DNA from: Bacillota bacterium | Lineage (GTDB): Bacteria > Bacillota > Negativicutes > Sporomusales > UBA7701 | Assembly (NCBI GenBank): GCA_023415775.1 | Contig: JAEZJM010000021.1 | Location: 186,001 to 250,000, forward strand | DNA length: 64,000 nt | Direction of reading: 5' to 3' | Shown here: positions 46,907 through 54,830 of the stretch, piece by piece | How positions within the stretch are numbered: the first letter of the stretch is position 1 | Layout: each line of letters opens with the position of its first letter | Notes under the pieces: model-generated | Seen by the model: only the letters and a program-made list of their open reading frames with translations | What the model was told of the DNA's origin: nothing | Databases searched by the model: none | Program-made: the position numbers and the translations under genes

Positions 46907-48877
46907 GTGAAGATCCTGCTTGCCGAACACCGCGGCTTCTGCTACGGCGTCGAACGGGCCGTCGCCATGGCCCGCGGCTGCGCGGAGCGGCCAGGCAAAG
47001 CCGCCACCCTCGGCCCCATCATCCATAATCCCCAGCTTGTCGCCCGGCTGGCCGCCGAAGGCGTCGGCACCGTCGACAACCTCGACGCCATCGAAGGGGA
47101 CACCGTCATCATCCGCTCCCACGGCGCCCCGCCGGACACCTACGCCCAGGCGGCCGCCAAAAACCTCACCGTCGTCGACGCCACCTGTCCCCACGTCAAA
47201 AAAGCCCAGACAGCCGCCCGCGACCTGAGCGAAAAAGGCTACACGATCGTCGTGGTGGGGGAGAGGGGCCATCCCGAGGTAAACAGCATCGTCGCCTGGG
47301 CCGGCGACGGCGCCGCCGTCGTCGAAACCGCCGAAGAGGCGACAGCCCTGCCGAGTATCCCACGCCTTGGGGTTGTCTCCCAGACCACCTTCCCGCCGGC
47401 CAGGTTTGCCGACATCGTCGCCATCCTGAACACCAAATCCGGCGACATTCAGGTGAACAGAACAATTTGCACCGCCACCGAACTGCGCCAACAGGCGGCC
47501 GTCGACCTGGCGGCCCGCGTCGGCGTCATGATCGTCGTCGGCGGACGAGGCAGCGCCAACACCACCCGCCTGGCCGAGCTATGCCGTGAGGCAGGCAGCA
47601 GGGTGTATCACATAGAAACAGCGGCCGAACTGGACCCCGCGTGGTTCAGGGGAGCGGAGGCGGCTGGCATAACCGCCGGCGCATCCACCCCCGAATGGGT
47701 TATTGAGGAGGTATATCGGAAAATGCAGGAATTCGATCAAGCAATGGAGCAAGAAATCAACCAGGTGGAAAAGGGCAGCATTGTAAAAGGCAAAGTCGTA
47801 CGGGTACGCGACGACGAAGTGTTCGTCGACATCGGCTACAAAGCCGAAGGCGTCATCCCGCTCGCCGAACTCGCCTACCCGCAGCCCGCCAAAGCCGATG
47901 AAGCCGTCAAAGAAGGCGACGACATCGACGTCTACGTCATCGACGCCGACAGCAGCGAAGGAGCCATCAAGCTATCCAAAGTCCGCGCCGACAGCGTCAT
48001 CGCCTGGGACAAACTCGAAAACGCCCAAAACGCCCGTCAATCGGTAGAGGGCAAAGTCATTGAAGCGGTAAAAGGCGGTCTCTCGGTGGCCGTATTCGGC
48101 GTGCGGGGCTTCATACCAGCCTCTCAGGCCGATGTAAGGTTCGTCGAGGACCTCAGCATATTCTCTGGTCAGACCCTTACCGTTCTGCCCATCGAAGTAG
48201 ACAGGGACAAAAAACGGGTCGTCCTCTCGCGACGCGCCATTCTTGAAGAAGAACGCCGCCGCCGCGAGGAAGAAATCTTCGCCCGCTTCCAGCCCGGCCA
48301 GACCGTTCACGGCACCGTCCGCCGCCTCGCCGACTTCGGCGCCTTCGTCGACATCGGCGGCGTCGACGGACTCATCCACATCTCCGACCTTTCCTGGCAC
48401 AGGGTCAAGACGGCCTCCGAAGTCGTCAACGTCGGCGACGAAGTTGACGTCGTCATCCTCAAACTCGACCCTCAGACCAGAAAAATATCTCTCAGCCTAA
48501 AAGCCGTGCAGCGCGATCCCTGGTTCGACATCGCGGAAACCCTCGCCGTCGGCTCCGTCGTCCCCGGCAAAGTCACCAAGACCTCCAAATTCGGCGCTTT
48601 CGTTGAAGTTGCCCCTGGCGTCGAAGGACTTGTCCACATTTCCGAACTCGACGACCGCCGGGTTGAAAAGGCCGAAGAAGTCGTCACCGCCGGCCAGGAA
48701 GTCAACGTCAAAATCCTCGGCGTCGACCAAAAAACCAAACGCATCTCCCTCAGTGTCGCCCAGGCCAAGCAGGACCGCGACCGCGCCGAATACAGCAACT
48801 ACCTCCAGGAAAGCGGCAAAGGGCTGGGCTTCACCATCGGCGACAAACTCGGCCATCTCTTCAAACGCGAAGACTGA
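46907..48877 (+). CDS. ispH: HMBPP reductase (IspH) fused to S1 RNA-binding domains
   Basis: 656 residues. The N-terminal ~275 residues are IspH, with the three [4Fe-4S] cysteines in HRGFCYGVERAV (12), DATCPHVKKAQ (about 96) and RTICTATELRQQ (about 187), plus SHGAPP and GGRGSANTTRL. It makes IPP and DMAPP, the last step of the MEP pathway. Residues ~285-640 form four S1 domains (KGSIVKGKVVRVRDDEVFVDIGYKAEG onward; GFIPASQ; FGAFVDIGGVDGLIHISDLSW; FGAFVEVAPGVEGLVHISEL), as in ribosomal protein S1. This fusion is known in Clostridia and Negativicutes. A good internal ribosome site may also give a separate S1 protein. Confidence 0.95.
   Translation: MKILLAEHRGFCYGVERAVAMARGCAERPGKAATLGPIIHNPQLVARLAAEGVGTVDNLDAIEGDTVIIRSHGAPPDTYAQAAAKNLTVVDATCPHVKKAQTAARDLSEKGYTIVVVGERGHPEVNSIVAWAGDGAAVVETAEEATALPSIPRLGVVSQTTFPPARFADIVAILNTKSGDIQVNRTICTATELRQQAAVDLAARVGVMIVVGGRGSANTTRLAELCREAGSRVYHIETAAELDPAWFRGAEAAGITAGASTPEWVIEEVYRKMQEFDQAMEQEINQVEKGSIVKGKVVRVRDDEVFVDIGYKAEGVIPLAELAYPQPAKADEAVKEGDDIDVYVIDADSSEGAIKLSKVRADSVIAWDKLENAQNARQSVEGKVIEAVKGGLSVAVFGVRGFIPASQADVRFVEDLSIFSGQTLTVLPIEVDRDKKRVVLSRRAILEEERRRREEEIFARFQPGQTVHGTVRRLADFGAFVDIGGVDGLIHISDLSWHRVKTASEVVNVGDEVDVVILKLDPQTRKISLSLKAVQRDPWFDIAETLAVGSVVPGKVTKTSKFGAFVEVAPGVEGLVHISELDDRRVEKAEEVVTAGQEVNVKILGVDQKTKRISLSVAQAKQDRDRAEYSNYLQESGKGLGFTIGDKLGHLFKRED
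47705..47725 (+). promoter_or_regulatory. Internal ribosome-binding site and in-frame ATG before the S1 part
   Basis: GAGGAGGT (47705-47712) followed 10 nt later by ATG (47723), in frame with the fusion at codon 273. It lies exactly at the boundary between the IspH and S1 modules, so a free S1 protein of about 384 residues could be made. Confidence 0.45.
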
Positions 48878-48891
48878 AGGGTTGTGGACCT

Positions 48892-49953
48892 GTGCGCCAA
48901 TCGCGCAAACTCGACCATCTCAAATATTCCCTTGCACTTGCTGACGGGCCAGCCGCCAACGGGTTCGCCGACTTCTCGCTCGTCCACAATTGCCTGCCGG
49001 GGTTAGCGTTCTCAGCCGTCGAGCTGACCACGGCCGTCGCCGGCATACCCCTGCGCCACCCGGTCATCATCAACGCCATCACCGGCGGCGCGGCCGACGT
49101 CACAGCCGTCAACGCCCAACTGGCCGAACTCGCCAGGCGAACCGGCGCAGCCATGGCCGTGGGCTCGCAGTACGCCGCCCTCGAAAACCCGGCGGTAAAC
49201 GAATCATATCAGGTCGTCCGCTCCGTTAACCCTAACGGTGTTCTGTTCGCCAATCTCGGCGCCCACGCCACCCCGGACCAGGCCGTCCGGGCGGTGGCGA
49301 TGATCGGCGCCGACGCCATCCAGATCCACCTCAACACCGCCCAGGAACTCGCCATGCCCGAAGGCGACCGCGACTTCAGCGGCTACCTCGAAAACATCGC
49401 CGCCATCGTCGCCGTAAGCCCCGTGCCCGTCATCGTCAAAGAAGTGGGCTCCGGCGTCGCCCGCGAGCAGGCCGAAGCCTTGGCGGCGGCCGGCGTCAGA
49501 GCCATCGACACCGGCGGCGCGGGTGGAACAAATTTCGTCGCCATCGAGGCGGCCCGCGGCTCAGCCGAGCTGCCTGCCGATACTTTGGCCTGGGGGATAC
49601 CCACCGCCGTCAGCGCCGTCGAAGTAGTCTCCGCACTGCCCGCCGCCGTCGACCTCGTCGTCTCCGGCGGCATCCGCAGCCCCCTCGACGCCGTCAAAGC
49701 CCTGGCCGTCGGCGGGCGCGCCGTCGCCATCGCCACCCCGGCCATCCGACTGCTGCAAGAAAAGAGCCTGGCCGACGCCGTCGCCTGGTTCGAAGCCTTC
49801 CTCCTCGAAATGCGCCGCTACATGCTCCTCGTCGGCGCGCGCAATATCCCCGCGCTGGCGAAAGTTCCGGTGATCATCACCGGGAAGAGCCGGGAGTGGC
49901 TCGACGCCCGCGGCATAGACGCAGCCGGCTTTGCAAAGGCCGGCCGACGATAA
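48892..49953 (+). CDS. fni: Type 2 isopentenyl-diphosphate delta-isomerase
   Basis: 353 residues from GTG 48892. FMN/NADPH-dependent IDI-2 motifs: RKLDHLKYSLAL at the N terminus, INAITGGAADVTAVNAQLAELA, VGSQYAAL, QIHLNTAQELAMPEGDRDF, VIVKEVGSGVAREQA, IDTGGAGGTNFVAIE and VSGGIRSPLDAVKALAVGG. It interconverts IPP and DMAPP, which are produced by IspH encoded just upstream (15 bp). The two genes form an isoprenoid unit. Confidence 0.94.
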   Translation: MRQSRKLDHLKYSLALADGPAANGFADFSLVHNCLPGLAFSAVELTTAVAGIPLRHPVIINAITGGAADVTAVNAQLAELARRTGAAMAVGSQYAALENPAVNESYQVVRSVNPNGVLFANLGAHATPDQAVRAVAMIGADAIQIHLNTAQELAMPEGDRDFSGYLENIAAIVAVSPVPVIVKEVGSGVAREQAEALAAAGVRAIDTGGAGGTNFVAIEAARGSAELPADTLAWGIPTAVSAVEVVSALPAAVDLVVSGGIRSPLDAVKALAVGGRAVAIATPAIRLLQEKSLADAVAWFEAFLLEMRRYMLLVGARNIPALAKVPVIITGKSREWLDARGIDAAGFAKAGRR

Positions 49954-49982
49954 CCTCATATTGCCGCATAATGTGTTAAGTT

Positions 49983-50010
49983 AAAAGCATGGCCGCAAGG
50001 CCATGCTTTT
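49983..50010 (+). terminator. Intrinsic terminator after fni
   Basis: AAAAGCATGGCC and GGCCATGCTTTT form a perfect 12-bp stem with a GCAA tetraloop, followed by GCATGTTTT. Confidence 0.88.
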
Positions 50011-50084
50011 GCATGTTTTCCCTCCGCCCAGGGCAAGCTAAATCCGTGCACGCCATCATACTGGATGTGAGGTGAAAAACCACA

Positions 50085-50840
50085 ATGAGTTTGCCGGTAG
50101 GAATGATACTGCTCCTCGTGGTCGGCGTCCTGGTCTATTTCGGCCTCGCCCAGCGCCTGCTCGACCGCATGCGGCTCACCGACAAGCAAGCGCTCTTCTT
50201 CATTGCCGCCATCGTCGTCGGCAGCTTCGTAGACATACCACTGATGCGCTCGCCCGTTGAACTGAGCGTCAACGTCGGCGGCGCCCTTCTGCCGGCCGCC
50301 CTGGCCATCTGGCTGATCGCCACCGCCGACGAAACTGCGGAGCGGGTACGGGCGGTCGTCGCCAGTGTCCTCGTCGCCGGGGCGGTGATGCTCGGCTCCT
50401 TGTACCTGCCCTATGAACCGGAAAACATGTTCCTCGACCCCAAGCTGATCTACGGCATCTCCGCCGGCCTCATCGCTTACATCGCCGGCCGGTCCCGCCG
50501 CGCCGCCTTCATCGGCGGCACCCTCGGCATAATCATCAGCGACGTCTACCACTTCGTCACAATTGCGCGGGCTGGCATCCCCGGCACCACCAACATCGGC
50601 GGGGCAGGGGCGTTTGACGTCGTCATCATCGCCGGCCTCGTCGGCGTAATGGTAGCCGAACTGGTCGGCGAAACGCGGGAAAAGCTCCAGGGCGGTCCCG
50701 TACTCGGTCCCAACCGCCCCGAAGGTCTGTACGAATTCAGCAAAGAACTCGGCCACCACGACAACAAGCACAACAAAGACAGATCGCTCACAGCCGCCAA
50801 AAAAACCGAACAGCAGGACAGGGGGGAAGACAGTGAATAG
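50085..50840 (+). CDS. DUF1614 family membrane protein
   Basis: 251 residues from ATG 50085. About six hydrophobic segments in the first ~200 residues (MILLLVVGVLVYFGLAQRLL, ALFFIAAIVVGSFVDIPL, LIYGISAGLIAYIAGRSRRAAFIGGTLGIIISDVYHF). A polar tail (GPNRPEGLYEFSKELGHHD...) follows. The intramembrane SDVYHF and GGAGAFDVVIIAGLVGVMVAEL segments are typical for DUF1614. The 3' end overlaps the spoIIP start by 8 bp, so it is coupled to spoIIP and may act in engulfment; that role is inference. Confidence 0.75.
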   Translation: MSLPVGMILLLVVGVLVYFGLAQRLLDRMRLTDKQALFFIAAIVVGSFVDIPLMRSPVELSVNVGGALLPAALAIWLIATADETAERVRAVVASVLVAGAVMLGSLYLPYEPENMFLDPKLIYGISAGLIAYIAGRSRRAAFIGGTLGIIISDVYHFVTIARAGIPGTTNIGGAGAFDVVIIAGLVGVMVAELVGETREKLQGGPVLGPNRPEGLYEFSKELGHHDNKHNKDRSLTAAKKTEQQDRGEDSE

Positions 50841-51999
50841 GCTAGTAATCGCCGCGGTCCTCCTCATCGCCTGCCTCGTCGTCGTGCCAGCACAGGCGCA
50901 CGAGCGCAACGACGGCGGGTACTACACCATCGTCGACGAACTTGGCCGTCCAGTCTTCATGACCGGGTGGAAAGTCAACATCGGCGACCAGTGTCTCACC
51001 GCCGACAACAAGCGCTACGAAGTCACCGGCATCAGCGGCGACACCGCCAACGCCAAATTCGTCGGTGAAGTCAACCTCAGCGCCTACGCGCCGTCGAGCG
51101 CCGTCCGCTACCACGCCTTTGCCGTCCATCTCGCCCCGCGGGTCGCCAGCGCCCAGGGCAATAAAGTCGCCATCTACCACACCCACTCCGACGAATCCTA
51201 TATCGAAGGCGACGGCAAGGAAAGCATCCTCGGCGACGGCGGTATTTACAAGGTAGGCAAATCCTTCGGCGACGCCCTCCAGGCCCAGGGTCTGCAGCCC
51301 GTTATCTCTACCGCCAAACACGACCCGCACGACAACATGGCCTACGAACGCTCCCGCCGCACCGCCGCCGACCTCGTCAAACAGCAGCCGGCGGCCGTCT
51401 TCGACATCCACCGTGACGCCCTGCCGCCCGAAGGCTACGCCACCAAACTCAACGGCCAGGAGATGACCAAAGTCCAACTGGTTGTCGGCAAATACGGGCC
51501 GACCGGCAAACAGATCGAGGACTACGCCCTGAAAATCAAAGCCGCGGCCGACCAGAAGCACCCCGGACTCATCAAAGGCATCTTCTTCGCCAAGGGAGGC
51601 GACTACAACCAGGATCTCCACCCGCGCTCCATGCTGCTCGAAGTCGGCTCCCACACCAACAGCCGTGAAGAAGCCCAGCGCGGCGCCGCCCTGTTCGCCG
51701 ACGTCATCCCGGCCGTCCTTGGCCAGACCTCCGGCCAACCAGGCACTCCCGCCGGAGCCACCGGCCTTGGCACCCAGCAAGCCGGCCCCTCCGGCGCCAG
51801 CAAATCGATCGGCTGGATCGTCGCCCTCCTCGTCGTCGGCGTCATCGCCTTCCTGTTCATCAGCACCGGCAGCATGAAAGAAGCCGGGTCAAAGCTAAAA
51901 CGCTTCACATCCACCGAATTTGCCAACTTCCTCGGCCCCAAAGCCAGGCGCAAACCCCGGCAAGACAAACCTGACGACGGAGACGACAACCCGCGATGA
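50833..51999 (+). CDS. spoIIP: Stage II sporulation protein P
   Basis: 388 residues from GTG 50833. A signal peptide (about 1-22) is followed by a small N-terminal region and the SpoIIP hydrolase domain (about 100-300). Zinc/active-site segments are AIYHTHSDESY, VFDIHRDALPP and SMLLEVGSHTNS. A Gly/Thr/Pro linker leads to a C-terminal membrane segment (WIVALLVVGVIAFLFIS) and a basic tail. SpoIIP is the amidase/endopeptidase of the SpoIIDMP engulfment machine. The C-terminal anchor is an addition relative to the Bacillus layout, where the anchor is N-terminal. Confidence 0.93.
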   Translation: MNRLVIAAVLLIACLVVVPAQAHERNDGGYYTIVDELGRPVFMTGWKVNIGDQCLTADNKRYEVTGISGDTANAKFVGEVNLSAYAPSSAVRYHAFAVHLAPRVASAQGNKVAIYHTHSDESYIEGDGKESILGDGGIYKVGKSFGDALQAQGLQPVISTAKHDPHDNMAYERSRRTAADLVKQQPAAVFDIHRDALPPEGYATKLNGQEMTKVQLVVGKYGPTGKQIEDYALKIKAAADQKHPGLIKGIFFAKGGDYNQDLHPRSMLLEVGSHTNSREEAQRGAALFADVIPAVLGQTSGQPGTPAGATGLGTQQAGPSGASKSIGWIVALLVVGVIAFLFISTGSMKEAGSKLKRFTSTEFANFLGPKARRKPRQDKPDDGDDNPR

Positions 52000-52409
52000 A
52001 CATCATCTACCACGCAAAGCGTCCCTACCTGCCGATGCTGGCCTGTGCCCTTCACCTCGGCCTTGATAATGAGGCCGAGCCTTTTTTGCCTGCAAACCTG
52101 CAGCGCGACTGGCGGACTGCGCCCCTCCTCGTCGCCGGCAGCGACAGCGCCGGGGCCTGCATATGCTGCCTGGCGCACGGGCGGCACGGCGGGCTTTACC
52201 GACGGACGCTGGCCGGCATGGCCGGCATATTTTCCTTCTCCCTCGCCTGGGTCGACCTCGACCGGGAGATCGCCGCCCGCGGCCTGGCCGCGCGGCTATG
52301 CGTCCTCATGGCCGACCGCTGGCCGGCCGCCTTCGGGCGACGATTCCGGCCACGCATCACCGCCGCCCTGCGCGCCAGCCTGCTTACCAGCCGGGAGGGC
52401 TGCCGTTGA
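51996..52409 (+). CDS. DUF3189-like protein, first of a tandem pair
   Basis: 137 residues from ATG 51996, overlapping the spoIIP stop (ATGA). The N terminus MNIIYHAKRPYLPMLACALHLGLD parallels NIIYYCFAGAHASVVASAIHCGLL of the next gene, so the two are paralogues. The rest is Ala/Arg/Leu-rich with a Cys pair (GACICCLAHG). It is shorter and more diverged than its neighbour and may be losing function. Role unknown. Confidence 0.65.
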   Translation: MNIIYHAKRPYLPMLACALHLGLDNEAEPFLPANLQRDWRTAPLLVAGSDSAGACICCLAHGRHGGLYRRTLAGMAGIFSFSLAWVDLDREIAARGLAARLCVLMADRWPAAFGRRFRPRITAALRASLLTSREGCR

Positions 52410-52864
52410 ACATCATCTACTACTGCTTCGCCGGCGCCCACGCCTCGGTCGTCGCCAGCGCCATCCACTGCGGCCTCCTGCCCGCCGACCGTGTCCCCGC
52501 CTACAGCGAATTCGTCGCCCTGCCGCACTACGACCGGACCGCCCCCCGGCTCATCGGCAGCCCCTACCTCATGGGGCAGGACGAATACGGTCACAGCGTC
52601 TACTTTCTCGGCCTGTGGGACCAGCGCCAGCCCCTCATGGCCGCTGCCCAAACGCTCCTCGCCACCGCCGGCGTGGACGAACAGGCCCGCCTCTTCCAGG
52701 ACGCCTTCCCGCTCATCAACTTCTCCACCAAAATCGGCGGCCTGCTCTCCAAACGCTACCGCCTCACCAACCTCGGCAGGCGGATGACCGTCTGGGGCAT
52801 GCAGCGTCAGTATCCGGCCTTCGTAGCCATGGTCGCGGATGTCAAACGCAAGCTTCAGCAATAA
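52406..52864 (+). CDS. DUF3189 family protein
   Basis: 152 residues from TTG 52406, chosen because GGGAGGG lies 6 nt upstream; it overlaps the preceding stop. It begins NIIYYCFAGAHASVVASAIHCGLLP, typical of DUF3189, followed by ALPHYDRTAPRLIGSPYLMGQDEYG and a C-terminal VAMVADVKRKL helix. It resembles a small P-loop-like or Rossmann fold but lacks a clear nucleotide motif. It often accompanies DUF512 and spoIIP genes in Negativicutes and Clostridia (recollection, not checked). Function unknown. Confidence 0.75.
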   Translation: MNIIYYCFAGAHASVVASAIHCGLLPADRVPAYSEFVALPHYDRTAPRLIGSPYLMGQDEYGHSVYFLGLWDQRQPLMAAAQTLLATAGVDEQARLFQDAFPLINFSTKIGGLLSKRYRLTNLGRRMTVWGMQRQYPAFVAMVADVKRKLQQ

Positions 52865-52973
52865 AGGCATCCTGGCCGATTTTTTCTGTCCGGCAGGAAA
52901 AGCCTGCTAAAGACGGAATACATAGTAAAGGCCAAATCAAACGTGCCGACACTGCCAGAGGTGAGAAAAAACT

Positions 52974-54278
52974 TTGACCAAAGGAACCATCAGCGCCGTG
53001 ACCGACGGCAGCATCGCCGCCGAACTGGGGCTTCTCCCCGGCGACGCGCTGCTGGCCGTCAACGGTAAACCCGTCAGCGACATAATCGACCTCAGCTTCG
53101 CGCTGGCCGACGAATACGTAGAGCTCCTCGTGGCGCGGCAAAGCGGCGAAGAGGAGCTTTTCGCCGTCGAAAAGGACTACGACCAGGACCTCGGGCTGGA
53201 ATTTGCCAGCGCCGTCTTCGACCGTGTCCGCCCCTGCGCCAACAAATGCGTCTTCTGCTTCGTCGACCAGATGCCCCCCGGCCTGCGGGAAAGCCTCTAC
53301 ATCAAAGACGACGACTACCGGCTCTCCTTCCTTTACGGCAACTTCATCACCCTCACAAACCTCGCCCCGCGCGACCTCGCCCGCATCCGCCGCCTGCACC
53401 TGTCGCCCCTCTACGTCTCCGTCCACGCCACCGACGGCGACATCCGGGCCGCCCTGCTCGGCAACAAGCGCGCCAAAGACATCATGGGCCGTCTCAAGGA
53501 CCTCACGGCCGACGGCATCGAACTCCACACCCAGGTCGTGCTCTGCCCCGGCCTCAATGACGGCCCCGTCCTCGAGCGCACCATCGCCGACCTCTACGCC
53601 CTCGCCCCCGGCGTCCTCTCCCTCGCCATCGTCCCTGTCGGCCTAACCCGCCACCGGGGAAAATGCCAGCCCCTGCGCGGCTTCACCCCCGAAGAAGCCA
53701 CAGGCGTCATCGCCGCCGTCGCCGCCTGGCAGCGCCGCTGCAGGGCCGAAACAGGCGCCTCCTTCGTCTACCTCGCCGACGAATTCTACCTCGCCTGCGG
53801 CCTGCCCGTCCCCGAATACGACCACTACGACGGCTTCCCCCAGCTCGAGAACGGCGTCGGCATCGTCCGCTCCTTCCTCGCCGAATGGGATGAAACCGTC
53901 GTTACCGGCGAAGGCTATGCCGCGCCACGGCATATCGACGTCGTCTGCGGCGTATCGGCCGCCACCGTCCTCGGCCCATTGCTGGCCGGGCTTTCCCTGC
54001 CCAACCTTACCGTCAACATCCTCCCCGTCGTCAACGCCTTCTTCGGCCCCGACGTCACCGTCACCGGCCTCCTCACCGGCGCCGACATCATTGCCGCCCT
54101 CCAGGCCGTCGACCGGCCGCGAGACGGCGTCATCATCCCCGGCGTCGCCCTCAGGAAAGGCGAAAACATCTTCCTTGACGGCCTCACCCCCGAAGACGTC
54201 GCGCGGGCCAGCGGACGCCCCGTGCGCATCGCCCACTTCGCCGCCGATCTCAAGCAGCAGCTCGCTGCCTGGAGGTAA
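52974..54278 (+). CDS. DUF512 protein with PDZ and radical-SAM-like domains
   Basis: 434 residues from TTG 52974 (AGAGGTGAG about 9 nt upstream). The PDZ-like start (TISAVTDGSIAAELGLLPGDALLAVNGKPVSD) is followed by a radical-SAM-type cysteine motif RPCANKCVFCFVDQMPPGLRES (C-x3-C-x2-C, near residue 87). An alpha/beta barrel with YVSVHATDGDIRAALLGN and a C-terminal DUF512 domain (VVCGVSAATVLGPLL, VVNAFFGPDVTVTGLLTG) complete it. The family is widespread in Clostridia and sometimes called YtrH- or putative FeS oxidoreductase; no reaction is established. It is followed by cobO after 3 bp. Confidence 0.85.
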   Translation: MTKGTISAVTDGSIAAELGLLPGDALLAVNGKPVSDIIDLSFALADEYVELLVARQSGEEELFAVEKDYDQDLGLEFASAVFDRVRPCANKCVFCFVDQMPPGLRESLYIKDDDYRLSFLYGNFITLTNLAPRDLARIRRLHLSPLYVSVHATDGDIRAALLGNKRAKDIMGRLKDLTADGIELHTQVVLCPGLNDGPVLERTIADLYALAPGVLSLAIVPVGLTRHRGKCQPLRGFTPEEATGVIAAVAAWQRRCRAETGASFVYLADEFYLACGLPVPEYDHYDGFPQLENGVGIVRSFLAEWDETVVTGEGYAAPRHIDVVCGVSAATVLGPLLAGLSLPNLTVNILPVVNAFFGPDVTVTGLLTGADIIAALQAVDRPRDGVIIPGVALRKGENIFLDGLTPEDVARASGRPVRIAHFAADLKQQLAAWR

Positions 54279-54281
54279 ACC

Positions 54282-54806
54282 ATGAAAGAGCTAGGCCTCA
54301 TCCAAGTGTATACAGGCAACGGCAAAGGAAAAACTACAGCTAGCCTCGGCCTGGCATTTCGGGCCGCGGGCCACGGCTTTAAAATCTGCATGCTTCAGTT
54401 CATGAAAGACTGCGCCGACTATGGCGAAGCGAAAGCCGCCTGCCTATTGCCCGGCTTCGCCCTCCTCCAGGTCGGCCGCCACGACTTTGTCGACCTCGCC
54501 AACCCCGACCCCGTCGACATAGAACTTGCCCAAAAAGGCTGGGAGCGGGCCAAAGCCGTCATCGACTCCGGCGACTACGACATCGTCATCCTCGACGAAA
54601 TCAACGTCGCCATGGCCTGCGGCCTCCTCGCCGCCGCCGACGTCGCAGCCTTCCTCACCGCCCAAAAGCGCAACGTCGAAATCATCCTCACCGGCCGCTA
54701 CGCGCCGCCGGAAATAATCGCCATCGCCCACCTCGTCACCGACATGCGGGAAGTGAAACACCCCTACCACAGCGGCGTGGCGGCCCGCCAGGGCATAGAC
54801 TACTGA
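54282..54806 (+). CDS. cobO: Cob(I)yrinic acid a,c-diamide adenosyltransferase
   Basis: 174 residues. A P-loop near the N terminus (IQVYTGNGKGKTTASLGLAFRAAGHG), MLQFMKDCADYGE, DIVILDEINVAM and ILTGRYAPPEIIAIAHLVTDM identify the CobA/CobO/BtuR family. It transfers the adenosyl group of ATP to cobalt of corrinoids. It lies alone, not in a cobalamin cluster, between DUF512 and der. Salvage or de novo role cannot be told. Confidence 0.94.
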   Translation: MKELGLIQVYTGNGKGKTTASLGLAFRAAGHGFKICMLQFMKDCADYGEAKAACLLPGFALLQVGRHDFVDLANPDPVDIELAQKGWERAKAVIDSGDYDIVILDEINVAMACGLLAAADVAAFLTAQKRNVEIILTGRYAPPEIIAIAHLVTDMREVKHPYHSGVAARQGIDY

Positions 54807-54830
54807 AGCAACGCGAAAAAGGTGATGACA

